From Monodelphis domestica (taxonomy: Eukaryota > Chordata > Mammalia > Didelphimorphia > Didelphidae): a stretch of 64,000 bases of DNA. The notes beneath the pieces are model-generated. The model ran no database searches. It had not been told where the DNA came from and worked only from the letters and a program-made list of their open reading frames with translations. The position numbers and the translations under genes are program-made. Below are positions 48,150-58,530 of the stretch, in pieces (position 1 is the stretch's first letter; every line of letters begins with the position of its first letter). Location: assembly GCF_027887165.1 (NCBI RefSeq), contig NC_077227.1, positions 353,160,610 through 353,224,609 of the forward strand, read 5' to 3'.

Positions 48150-51100
48150 ATTGTTTTATATTATATTATTATTAATTCTAATTATTAATTTATTATTATT
48201 AATTATCACTAGATGTAAAGGAACAAACAAGTAATTATCTAACAAAATAAGACCGCATGACTAAATTTTCTTGCCTGTTCAAAAAGCCTGCTCCACCAAA
48301 GCCACAACAGGAAGAGAAGAGAGTGAGAGATGGGGCTACATCAAATTTATATCCTCCCTACATCAGCATGTAATGTGAGGAGGAGAGTGGGGTACTGGGT
48401 GTAATAATTGAATTACTATTTCTACCCAGACATATGTTTTATAAAGTTTATTAGAAAGGATAGACGGACATAGTTTTAAATTTCATCATTCTTCTAAGTA
48501 ACCTGACCACAAGGTGCCTAGTCTGCAAGTCTGTTCCTCTTTCCCCTTACTTGCCTCCTCTCTTCCTCTTGCCTTCCTCTGTTCCTTTTTCGTTCTCTTT
48601 TAAACCTAAAACCTAAAGCCTTGATTTTTATTGATATACAGCATGTACACAGATGTAAAACCTGGCATAACTATGTTATGTGAGGAATATTGACAGACAG
48701 GTCAAGCTACTCAGGAGGGGGAGGGAATTAACTTCCTTGACACATGGGAATTGTAGTCTAGTGTACAGATATTAATTACACAAACTCCCCTGTGATCCTT
48801 TGAGAGACTAGTCTCCCTAATGTATAATTTAACATAACTGACTTATACCTCTAGAGATCAATTAGAAGTTCATACAATATTGCACTTTCTAAGGGGAAAT
48901 TACAATAATTTGGGGATAAAAGGGAAATAAAAGAGAAAGAGAACAATACCAATGATTGCTAGGCACATTGACAAAAAGCTAATTAGGGGGAAATCCCCTT
49001 TGGTATAAGAGTTTACATTCAAAATAAATGTGTTCAAGCCTCTAAAGTTCAATTTCACTACATCCCAAAGTTCATTCTTGATCTTTTGGTGCATTATGAG
49101 GTTTCTATGCACATCTCCATGATGCCTTCTCCAAATAGTTTACTTTCTAGATTTGGGGAGGTAGCAAGTTTATTATTCTAAAATTACTGTCAAACAAGAA
49201 CATTTTTATGAAACTAGAATTATATGGCAATTAGACAGTCCCCCCTGAGGAGGGTATTGACAAACACAGATACATGGAGAGTTATGAAGTATGTGAATCA
49301 ATTGTTAGAAGGAAATAAAAAAATCAAAATCAAATAGTATATAAAAATTCTGAGTAGGCAAGAATAGGCTTATAACAAGTCCTAGAATTAGGGCCCAATA
49401 AAGTGATTTATGTCCCAAAAGCCTGTAGGAACATTGCAGCAATATGCATTTACCCAATCAGCAGCCAGGACTACAGAAAATTGCTATACTTAAAAAAGAC
49501 AGAAAAGGGACTAGATCTTTGTAGCAGATGGGAAAAGGCACTCCCTGGTCTGATTTTACATTTGCTTTCAGGGATAGGAGAACCTATATTCTAGCCAAAC
49601 TGAGGTCCTTTCTGGAATATGGCATGGGGAAGACCTAAGTATGATGTATGCCAAATAGCCGCAACCTTGAACCCCAAAACAAGTTCTCTGTCTTGGCACA
49701 GATTCTCATCAATTCCATCGGGATTGCTTGGTATCCTTGAATTTGTGCTTCTTGGCAATGTATAATAGCTCTTTTGGGATCCCTTCTCCTGGAAGCAGTC
49801 ACAATTATTAATCAAAGTTCAATAATATTTAAACAATCAATGTCAGGTTTCCATAGTCTAAAGCTTTTGGGTATGTAATATTAGGACTAATGGATATTGT
49901 AAACTTATATTAGGACAAAAATTTAAGAAATCCATTAATACTGGTTAACATGTGCTTCAAGTATAAAAATGAGAGAAAAAACAAAATTCAAGTATTCTAT
50001 TGCATATAAAAGGAAAAACAATGACAAAATTTTAAAAATAAAAATATATAGTTCAGAATCAGTGACACATTGTGTTTGCCCAACAGAGGCAGAATACAAA
50101 GGTTTTTCACCCCAAATAAGATCCATTTTCTTTTTAACTTAGCCATGTTCCACAGTGTGAGTACAAATGATTTTCACTAAGAAAACAGCTTTATAAAGAA
50201 AAACAGTAGTATAGCAGCTAATGCACATTCAAGAAGTACCAAAATCCCCCAAATCATAAGAACCCATTTAATGACAATAGTAAACAAACCCACTATCATT
50301 AGGATTCACATCAGTCTCTATAGCCACTGAAGCTCATGGATACTCATCACAAGTTCTCCAGATCTAGCAATTCTTTTAACCTTGACTGAGATATTTTTAA
50401 CAATGTTTATTACTGCCACAATTCCAAAAGGTAGCAGGAGAACCCAGGAAAAAACTGTACTGCTGATGAAAATCTTTTGGGTCTAAAATATCACCAAGAA
50501 TCTAGATCATTCTGATGGAAAGGTAAAGTAAACGGAAGAGTTACAAATTTCAAAAATCATTCAGAAGTTACTAGACTTCATAGGAAATGCTCCCTTTCAG
50601 GAGTCATTCAGGGGTACCACACCCGTTAGGGAAAACTTTCCCATCTCCCATATGAGATTATAAACCATCAAAGGGTAAACAAACCCTTGGGAAACTTCCC
50701 TCCTCTGGCATGAAACTGTAAAAGCTATAAAAGGCATGTCTTTATATGCTCCATCCATTGCAATATGGAGGCAATGAAAATCACTTCAGATTCATCTATT
50801 ACATTTTTATAAATATGGAGGTGGGTAATATAATAGTACTATGACACTTCACTTTGGCTACTAAATGGACCCTTTACCTCTTGTTTCAAATAACTCAAAG
50901 GTAGGCAAATGATCAGTCAGAGGTAGTGGTGCTACTGGATATCTAAAAATCATTTCTGAAGGTCCTTTAAAATCAATTTAAATTTTTAGGTCATTAAATT
51001 TTCCAAAGGTTGTATACAGGTTGTAAACAGTTTAATGGATTCCACCCACCATCATCTATGTGTCAATTAACAAAAAGCAAAAAGGCACAAAAGACCATTT

Positions 51101-52632
51101 AGGTGACGTGTGACTTTGATGGATCTGGTGACAAATCCACCTTCCATAAGGATCTATGATTTTACCATGGAAAAGGGTTTGTGCAAGTTGTTTATGAACT
51201 TTTACAATAGTATTTTCTCCAGTCCAGTCATATGGGGAAGTACGAATAAAGATAGTAGGATGGTACAAATAAAAACAGTGTAACAACATATAGCTAAGCC
51301 AAAACACAGTAACTTAAATTGACATAGTATAACAGAATACATTAAATTAGATCAATATATGAACATAACAAACAAAATTAAATCTTAAAACAGCAAATAC
51401 AATATATGTAACAGAATACAGACACTGAATTCAAGATTCTTTTTTTTTTAATTCCTATGTCTGTGTTACAGAGACTTCTTCACTATTTGGAGAGGAATAA
51501 AACTGAAAGAGTTAACAATGGAGTCTGAAAAGGATTAAAAATTCACCTCCAGACTCTTTAAGGTTCCTTTAGGGTTCCTTTCCCTCCTAAGTATCATAAT
51601 CCATCTAGATTTATTTGTTCACACCCTTGGGGTTCCCCATATCTGTACTGGGCATAGTGTGAACAAATCCCATATTGGCTGTGTTGCAGAGACTGGGCAG
51701 GCCAAAATGGTAAGGGGGTATATGGAGATGAATCACCTCTCTGTATGTTAGCATTACTCAAGTTAGTTGTGAGGACCAGTGCACCCAGGACCAGTAGAAA
51801 GGGAAGACATCCTAAAATTGGGAGGTTTTTGAGATAGGTAATGCACTGCTTTTTCATAGAGTTGGCCATGCTTGCAATTCTATTCATCAAATTAGTTGCA
51901 AATCTACTTCCTGTCTGTAGTTTGGAATATTAACCTTCACTTCCCTCCCTCTAGGGGTAAAAAAACACCAAGAAGCTACTTGCTTCCCCTTCCACATGGA
52001 TGGGGAGTTTAGAGGATAGAAATGTCTCCTAAGGTAAAATCCCTTTAGGAGGCTAATTATTGCCTAAATGAAACACCCAGGCTTTGCATTCAGGTGTTAG
52101 CAATACAAGGGAAAGAGGCATTAATACTTTACCAGCCACAGCAGCAGCAACAACAGGAGGAAGAAGAGGAGTGGCAATGGAAAGGACCACCCAAGAAGCA
52201 GGAATCAAGGCAGACAGGCAGAGATACCATTACTCCCAGGAGGGGAAAAAAAAACCCATGACAGGAGAAATGTGTTTTTTTTCAAACTAATCTATTCACT
52301 AAGAATTAAGTGTTCTAGACCCCACTTCTGGTTGCCATATATATAAGACTTAAATTAATATCCAGCAACTCTAAGAATTATATTTTATAAAGTTTATTAA
52401 TAATCACTAGAAGTAAAGCAATGAAAAGGTAATTATCTAATAAAATAAGACCATGTGATTAAATTTTCTTGTCTGTTTAAAAAGTCTGCTCCACCAAAAT
52501 TGTGACAGGAAGAGAAGAGAAAAAGAGGTGGTGCTACACCAAATTTATATCCTCCCTACATCTGCATGTAATGTGAGGAGGAGAGTGGGGTGCTGGGGAT
52601 TGTAGTTCTAGGTTACAGATATTAATTAAACA
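48150..52632 (-). mobile_element. LTR retroelement B, paralogue of A, with a nested solo LTR
   Basis: The LTRs are about 48150-48782 (including an insertion) and about 52339-52632. They share ATAAGACC, TCTGCTCCACCAAA and CTCCCTACATC.GCATGTAATG. The interior matches element A in several blocks, for example CTAGGCACATTGACAAAAAGC (49k against 9.1k), the segment around AATGGACCCTTTAC and the AGGAGGCTAATT.TTGCCTAA leader. On the minus strand a PBS-like TGGCAACCAGAAGTGGGG (52336-52319) follows the 5' LTR and is close to a tRNA-Leu complement. Short broken frames at 51594-51890 (hydrophobic leader) and 48900-49112 (hydrophobic anchor) match those of element A. No pol or gag motif is seen. The left LTR edge is blurred by AT-rich sequence. 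Confidence 0.75.
48400..48744 (-). mobile_element. Solo LTR inserted in the 3' LTR of element B
   Basis: A 345-bp block starts TGTAATAATT and ends TTGACACA on the plus strand, with TGGG directly on each side (48396-48399 and 48745-48748). It splits an LTR that is continuous at 52605. It carries AATAAACTTTATAAAA on the minus strand, a motif also found in the element B LTR, so it is probably a related family. Confidence 0.72.
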
Positions 52633-52677
52633 CCCTGAAAGAATATAGTCAGTTTTCCAAGGTAATTGATTCTTGGT

Positions 52678-52833
52678 TGTAGACCCAGTTCTCTTCCCTT
52701 TTTATGGGGAGAAAGGGGTTTTTATAAAAGGTTGAACTGGATTATTCAAGAGTAGGGTCCTCAGGAATTTTATGAAATTCCAAAGAAGTTTATTTACAAA
52801 TTATTTACAAAATATAGAAAGAGTGAAAGTAAT

Positions 52834-52908
<75 letters not shown>

Positions 52909-53534
52909 AGTGTAAGATATCTAGCCTAAGCACTAAGTATTTTGCTCCAATCCCTGGCTCAATCCAGGCAAGGCTAGTTAGTTCTTAGCCAGAGTGGCCT
53001 TGGCCTTTGTAGCCAAGAACCTGGGGATGCAGGGGGCCTCTCTCAAGAGGTAGGCCTCTCCTGCATCAAGTCTCTACAGAAAATTCAAGAAAGGAGTCAG
53101 CTCTTTTCACTCACCACATGTCAGTCCTAAGGGAGAGATTTAAGGACAGTATCACCAGTTAAGGTCCCAGATCTAGTCAGCAGATTCTTCACAAGCCTCC
53201 AACTCCAACTCAGAACTCCATAGAATGAGAGCAGTCAGAAGTCCCAGCAGAAAGAACTCGAGAACTCCAAAAGAAGTTCCCAAAGGAAGTTGTAACTCCT
53301 TTTTAAAGACACTCTTTTGAGTCACTTCCTGTGCCTTCCTCCACTTTTATATCTACCAATTACAGTTGAAATTTTGCTTAGGACTGCCCAGCAGGCAGTC
53401 AGTTTGATTCTGATTCATCATCCACTATTGCACATGTGGATCACAGACATCCTCCACTCAATAATTAAGGGGGATGTTTACACTTTTGGTGATTAAATCT
53501 AAAAATGGGCAAGGGAGTTAATTTAATCTTAACA
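52678..53534 (-). mobile_element. LTR-like element interrupting an L1 ORF1
   Basis: On the minus strand the block starts TGTTAAGATT and ends near GGTCTACA. It has a TATA box GATATAAAAG (53345-53356), a CACAGGAAGTG Ets-like site just downstream, and AATAAA near 52790. Both sides match L1 ORF1 sequence that is otherwise contiguous. No clean target duplication was seen, and the GA array lies inside it. The boundaries are good to about 10 bp. Confidence 0.6.
52839..52905 (+). repeat. (GA)33 microsatellite inside an LTR
   Basis: An uninterrupted GA run within the LTR-like element at 52678-53534, about 50 bp from its AATAAA signal. Confidence 0.96.
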
Positions 53535-54639
53535 CCTTCCAGAATATCATATTCTATGCCTTCAGTATGGATGCTGCCAGATCCTGTGTTATCCTGACTG
53601 ACTCCATGACATCTGAATAGTTTCTTTCTAGCTGTTTGGAGTATCTTCTCCTTAGCCTGGGAGTTCTTGAACTAGTATAAAACATTTCTGGGAGTTGTCA
53701 TTTGGGAATTTAATGCAGGAAGTGATCTGTGGATTCTTTCAATCTCTATTTTACACTCTTGTTTAAGAATATCAGATCAGTTTTCATGGATAATTTTCTG
53801 TAGTATGATGTCTAGGATTTTTTTTTATCATGACTTTCAATAATTCTAAAATTATCTCTCCTGGATCTATTTTCTAGATCAGTTGTTTTCTCAATGAAGT
53901 ATCTCTTTTTATCTTCAACTTTTTCAGTCTTTTATTTTGTTTTATTGTTTCTTGTTATCTTGTGAAGTCATTAGCTTCTAATTGCCTAATTCTAATTTTT
54001 AAATACTGAATTTCTTCCATGACCTTTTGATTCTCCTTTTCCTTTTGGTCCATTCTTCCTTTCAACTCATTCTTCTCTTCTGATTTTTTTTTTTTGCATT
54101 GTTTTCCAGAATGTTAATTCTGGCTTTCAATGTCTGTGCTTCTATTTCCAGATGACCTATTTTGCCATTTTCCTTCAAACTGTCTTATTTGATTTTTAAA
54201 TTCCTTTTGAGCTCCTCCAGAGCCTGCATCCAGTTTCTTGTTTTTTGTTTTTTGTTTGTTTTTTGTTGTTGTTGTTTTGAGGCTTTGCTTGATGTTTTCT
54301 GGATCTCATCTTCTTCCATTGGTTTGGTTATTTGGTCCTTACCCCCATGGAAGCTTTCAATTATAGCTTTCTTTTTTCTCTCTCTTGTTTAATCATTTTT
54401 TAAAACTTTAATTTATTTATTTGGTTATTTTTCTTGCTCTATGGACTATAAACTTGCCCCTTTGCTGATTTACTGAATCAGAGTATTTGAGTTTCTATGC
54501 CCCTAATCTTCTCTTTTCTCAATCCTCTGCTGGTATATTGGATTCAACTGGTTGAGCTAACTTGCTAAGCTAGCCTGCCCTGGGGGAAATTCTTCACTGT
54601 GACCATCAGACTGATGGTGTACAGCCAGGTGCCCCTCCA

Positions 54640-54965
54640 CCCAAATTCCTCCCTACCAGCCATTGTCAGAGCCCTGGACCTCCTATGGTAGGTTAGAAGC
54701 ATTCCCTTATGGGAGCTGCCTCTGTCTGGGGCTCACACAGATTGCCTGGTCTTTTTGCAGGTCTCAATGTGATGGGTAGGGGAGGATATCCCAATTGAAG
54801 ACCTTCCCCAAGTTTCTCTCTGCCAGCTGTTATCAGAGCCCTGAGCCTCTGACCTGGGTCAGAGGCAATCCTTCACTGCTGCAGTCTCTGGCTCACATAG
54901 TCAACCCAGTATTATGACTGGTCTCAGTGTAGTGGGTGTGGGAGGGTGTTTAGAAAGCCCATCTC
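54640..54965 (-). repeat. Two ~167-bp tandem units in the L1 5' UTR
   Basis: Plus-strand units beginning about 54640 and 54806 share CAGC..TT.TCAGAGCCCTG, CTGGGGCTCACA/CTCTGGCTCACA and TGGTCT...TCAATGTGATGGGT / TGGTCTCAGTGTAGTGGGT in the same order and spacing. This is a monomer-like 5' UTR organisation. Confidence 0.6.
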
Positions 54966-55179
54966 TCCCTTATCCCATGAAAATAGACTCTCTATGCATA
55001 CCTTTCAAGTTGTTTTTTTTTGCAAAATAGTCCTGTGACTTCTTGTTAGATTTTGGATTCTGTTTTCTTTGAAATGTGTTATAAATATAAATAAATAAAT
55101 AAATGAAAATAGGATCATTAGAGAGAATTTGAATTTTTGTGCTCCTAAGCCACCATCTTGACTTTGCCTCTCTCTCCTT

Positions 55180-56820
55180 AGTTACTAAGGCTAATTATTG
55201 TTCAGAAAAGATTTTCCATAAGCTCGTCTTGGATACTTGGTATTCACAAATTTCCAAAACCACTTGAAGAGCCAGGGGAATCACTGATAAAGACTGATAT
55301 ATAAGAAACAAACTATTTCTACTTCATAAGCAGAAGCAATCTGGCCTCAAAACACATCAAGATTAATTCTCTGACCCTCACATAGATTCTGGTACTTATT
55401 TTGACATGGAAAAGGCTTTATTAAGACAAGGAGAAACTATGTAGGACTAGAGGAGTGTGCCATTCATCTGGAAGTATCTGAGGGGGTTGTTGGCAATATT
55501 CACACTTCCTGAAGGCACTATCCATTTGAGATTAGGCCATCTGTAATTCATCTCTGTAGTGATTCAGATCCTTTTATAGTTCTAACTGGAACTTATATAG
55601 AGTCTGTGTTACATTTTGCTTTTACCCTTTAGTGGTGTGGGTGTAATGTTTACTGAATAAATATTCTTTAAAATGGGGATAACAGCAAATACCTTCAAGG
55701 GTTGCTACAAGGATAAAATGACATAATATTTGTAAAGTACTGTTCAAACTTTAAGGCACTCTATTAATGTTAATTACTATTATCATTTTTACTATTATTA
55801 TTGTCAGAGTATCAATGGCTAAATGCTGTGAATAAGCAGAGAAATAAAGGAAGGAAGACAGAGAGATAGATAGAGCATTTATTAAGGACTTATGATGCTC
55901 CAGGCAGTTTTAGTGCTGAGGATATGAATATAAGAAAGATTTTTCAAGGGACTTAACTTTCTTTTTAAAAAAAATATATGTTTTTCATTGACATTTTCTG
56001 TTTCTTATTTCACCAAAGTTATCCTAAGTATTCTTCCTCCTCCTCCACTAGAGCAATCCTATGTGTCAAAGTACTTTTTGGAGAGGAAAAAAAATTATCC
56101 TAATTGATCTATTGATCATTGGAAAACACATGTGGACCTCCTACCTCCACAAGGGAGTAGATTGGAAGTGTCTTCTCATATCATTTCATTTGAGTCTTCT
56201 TTGGAACTTAACTTTCGAAAGAAAAAATCTAAAAGGGCACTACAAAGGGGTAATGGTGGAGTATATGCATTAAGAAATGGTATTTGAAAAGTTTCATGGA
56301 GATAAGATAAGATGAAATCTCATCTACAGAACTCAATCATCCTAAGAGCAGTGTCTAAGGGTCTGGTGGGACAGAGCTGAGGAGAATGAGGATAAAAGTT
56401 AGCATGTATATGGTATGATTTGCACATGGTGGTTAGGATTGTCCTCTTCAACCAGTGGGATTAGATATATGAAGCTAAAACTTCTAGAGATTGGTGTGAG
56501 ATAGTTTTGTGGTAACTTGACTTCTCCACAATGAAAGAAAAGCAGGATTTGGTTACAGGAATACTTTACCTGGCTCTTGATGGGTATTTAAATTATGCGA
56601 TTTCTTCCAAAATATTTGTATTTGTTTTCCATAAGAGTGAACAAAGGAACGTGTAGGTTTCAGGGAAGTGACCCTCTGTAACTTGTAGACATTGTAAGGG
56701 TTCTGGAGCTTCTCACTCTGTTTGGAGAATAATTGCTGGCATTTATATAACACTTTATAATTTAATAAGGTCCTTATAAGTGGTAAATTCCTAGCATCAT
56801 CAATCTTTGTGGTAGAAAAT
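55180..56820. other. Intergenic, no gene seen
   Basis: Holds the listed MIR and an L2-like piece at 55.87-55.95 kb (AGCATTTATTAAGGACTTATGATGCTCCAGG). Otherwise plain. Confidence 0.4.
55655..55795 (+). repeat. MIR 3' half
   Basis: AAAATGGGGATAACAGCAAATACC, GGGTTGCTACAAGGATAAAATGA and TGTAAAGTACTGTTCAAACTTTAAGGC. The head is missing. Confidence 0.75.
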
Positions 56821-56890
56821 AATGGAAACTTAGAGGATGCCTATCAATTGGGGAATGGCTCAACAAGTTGTGGTATGTGGAAAGGAAACT
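56820..56890 (+). mobile_element. L1 3' UTR fragment
   Basis: GCCTATCAATTGGGGAATGGCTCAACAAGTTGTGGTATG is the sense form of the L1 3' block seen antisense at 23.7 kb. Confidence 0.6.
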
Positions 56891-57049
56891 AGAAATAAGT
56901 TCTGAAGTTTCTGCCACTGTGTTGGAACAAGCAACAGTGGGAATATCAAGAGAGAAGAAATTGTCAAGACTGACAGTTGTTGGGGGAAGGGGCAACTGGG
57001 AGTGGCAGTTGAATCTCATTGGAGGAGAGGGAAGGCACAAGCATTAAAA

Positions 57050-58000
57050 AGGAATTAGGAAAGAGTTGTAAAAGAAAGTAGGATTTTTAGCTGAGGCTTG
57101 AAGGAAACCAGGAGGCAGAGATGAGAGGAAATATTCCAGGCATGGGAAACAACTAATGAAAACACTCAGGGTCAGGAGACTGAATTACTTGTGTGAGAAA
57201 TAGCAAGGAAGCCAGTGTCACTGGGTTGATGAGTACATATGGGGAGGAATATGGTGTAAGAAGAAGGGAAAAGTAGGAAGAGGCCAGGTTATGGAGGGCT
57301 TTGAATATCAGGGAAGTGAAGGTAATAGAGAATCACTGAAATCTACTTAATAAGTTGCATGCCATGAAATGGGTTTGGATCAAGGACACATGTAATACCC
57401 AGTGGAATTGCGTATCGGCTATGGGGGGTGAGGGGGCATGAGGGGAGGGAAGAAAATAAAATTATTTTTGTATCCAGTGAATAATGTTTGAAATTGACCA
57501 AATAAAAATAATGTTTATTCAAAAAAAAAAAGAAACTCCACATGGGGTCACAAAGAGTTGGCCATGACTGAAATAAATAAATAATAAGAAACATAAACAA
57601 ATTAATAAATATTACACATTGTGTATATAAATATAACAATACTTATACACACATGCATATCTGTGTACCTTTCCTATCAGCTGTTAATGGGTGGGTACAT
57701 GTTTGCATGCATGAAAAGGTGTGCATATGTATGCATGTATGTATATATATATAAAATGCATATCCACATGAGCATCTGCATATGCATTTATATGTATGCA
57801 TTATATGATTATCTTCATATGCTTACAAGAGCTAATGTTTGTATATTTTTTTAAGTTTTACAATATACTTAAAATATATTTTTAAAAAATAGTTGCATGC
57901 CATGGTCAAATCTGCTCTTTAGAAAGATCACTCTAAGCTAAGTGGAGGATGGACTGGAGTGGGGAGAAAGTTGAGACAGAGAGATCAGTCAGCAAAGAAA
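57050..58000 (+). repeat. L2/CR1-type LINE fragment, split by the L1 insertion
   Basis: GAGGCTTGAAGGAAACCAGGAGGCAGAG, ATATTCCAGGCATGGG and GGTTATGGAGGGCTTTGAATATCAGG on the left; TCAAATCTGCTCTTTAGAAAGATCACTCTAAGC and GGATGGACTGGAGTGGGGAG on the right. Removing 57367-57904 restores a continuous repeat. Confidence 0.68.
57367..57890 (+). mobile_element. L1 3' end plus non-L1 tail within one 14-bp target duplication
   Basis: The insertion splits an L2/CR1-like repeat and is flanked by AGTTGCATGCCATG at 57353-57366 and 57891-57904 (perfect). It holds an L1 3' UTR to about 57520, an A-run (57521-57532), a 43-bp Mar1 tail, then 315 bp of AT-rich DNA ending TTTTTAAAAAAT. The structure fits an L1 that carried downstream sequence with it. 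Confidence 0.75.
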
Positions 58001-58279
58001 CAAAGAAGTCTTCAGGAACAGATTGAGCTCTACTTCCCTGATGCAATTTCCTGATCACTTAAGGTGAAAAAGAGTCCCACCCAGGGGGAGTCTGGAACTT
58101 TATGATCTGGTAGAAGCTTGAGGCCAAGAGAATCACCATATACTTCCTCAAGGACATAATTGCTAGATATTTTTTTCCATCAGAAGGTAAGGGCTACTTT
58201 AGATAAGCTAAAGATAAGAGCTTCTGTATTGGTATTGCTTATCCCTGCTGTATTAGGGCAAAGTAAAGCTCTTTAAAAA

Positions 58280-58530
58280 AAAACTGTTCAATTATACACA
58301 GTAACATCAGTATTGGATGATGATTATCTATGAAAACTTGTCTGCTCTCTGCAATGTAATGATCTGGTACAATCCTGAAAGACTTATGATGGAGAACACT
58401 ATCCACCTCCAGAGAAAGAACTGCTGGAGTCATCTTCCACATCAGTGTAGCTTTGGTTTTATTTTGGGGTTTTGGTTATGTGTTACTTTGCTCTTACAAC
58501 AATAACCAATATGGAAATATATTAAAAAAA
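58280..58530 (+). mobile_element. L1 3' UTR fragment
   Basis: ATTATACACAGTAACATCAG, CACTATCCACCTCCAGAGAAAGAACTG and CAATATGGAAATATATT are the L1 3' blocks in sense order. Confidence 0.65.

Larger units (their letters stand above)
52633..55177 (-). mobile_element. L1 5' part: 5' UTR and ORF1, minus strand, interrupted
   Basis: The 5' end is at about 55177 (GGCAAAGTCAAGATGGTGGC, with a YY1-like box). It is followed by a GC-richer 5' UTR with two tandem units, then a degraded ORF1 reading a Lys/Glu-rich coiled coil (about 54200-53880, ENGKIGHLEIEA and MEEIQYLKIRIRQLE) and RNA-binding-domain-like sequence to 53535. ORF1 resumes at 52677-52633 after the LTR insertion. Multiple stops and frameshifts are present; the right LTR of element B abuts its end. 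Confidence 0.8.
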
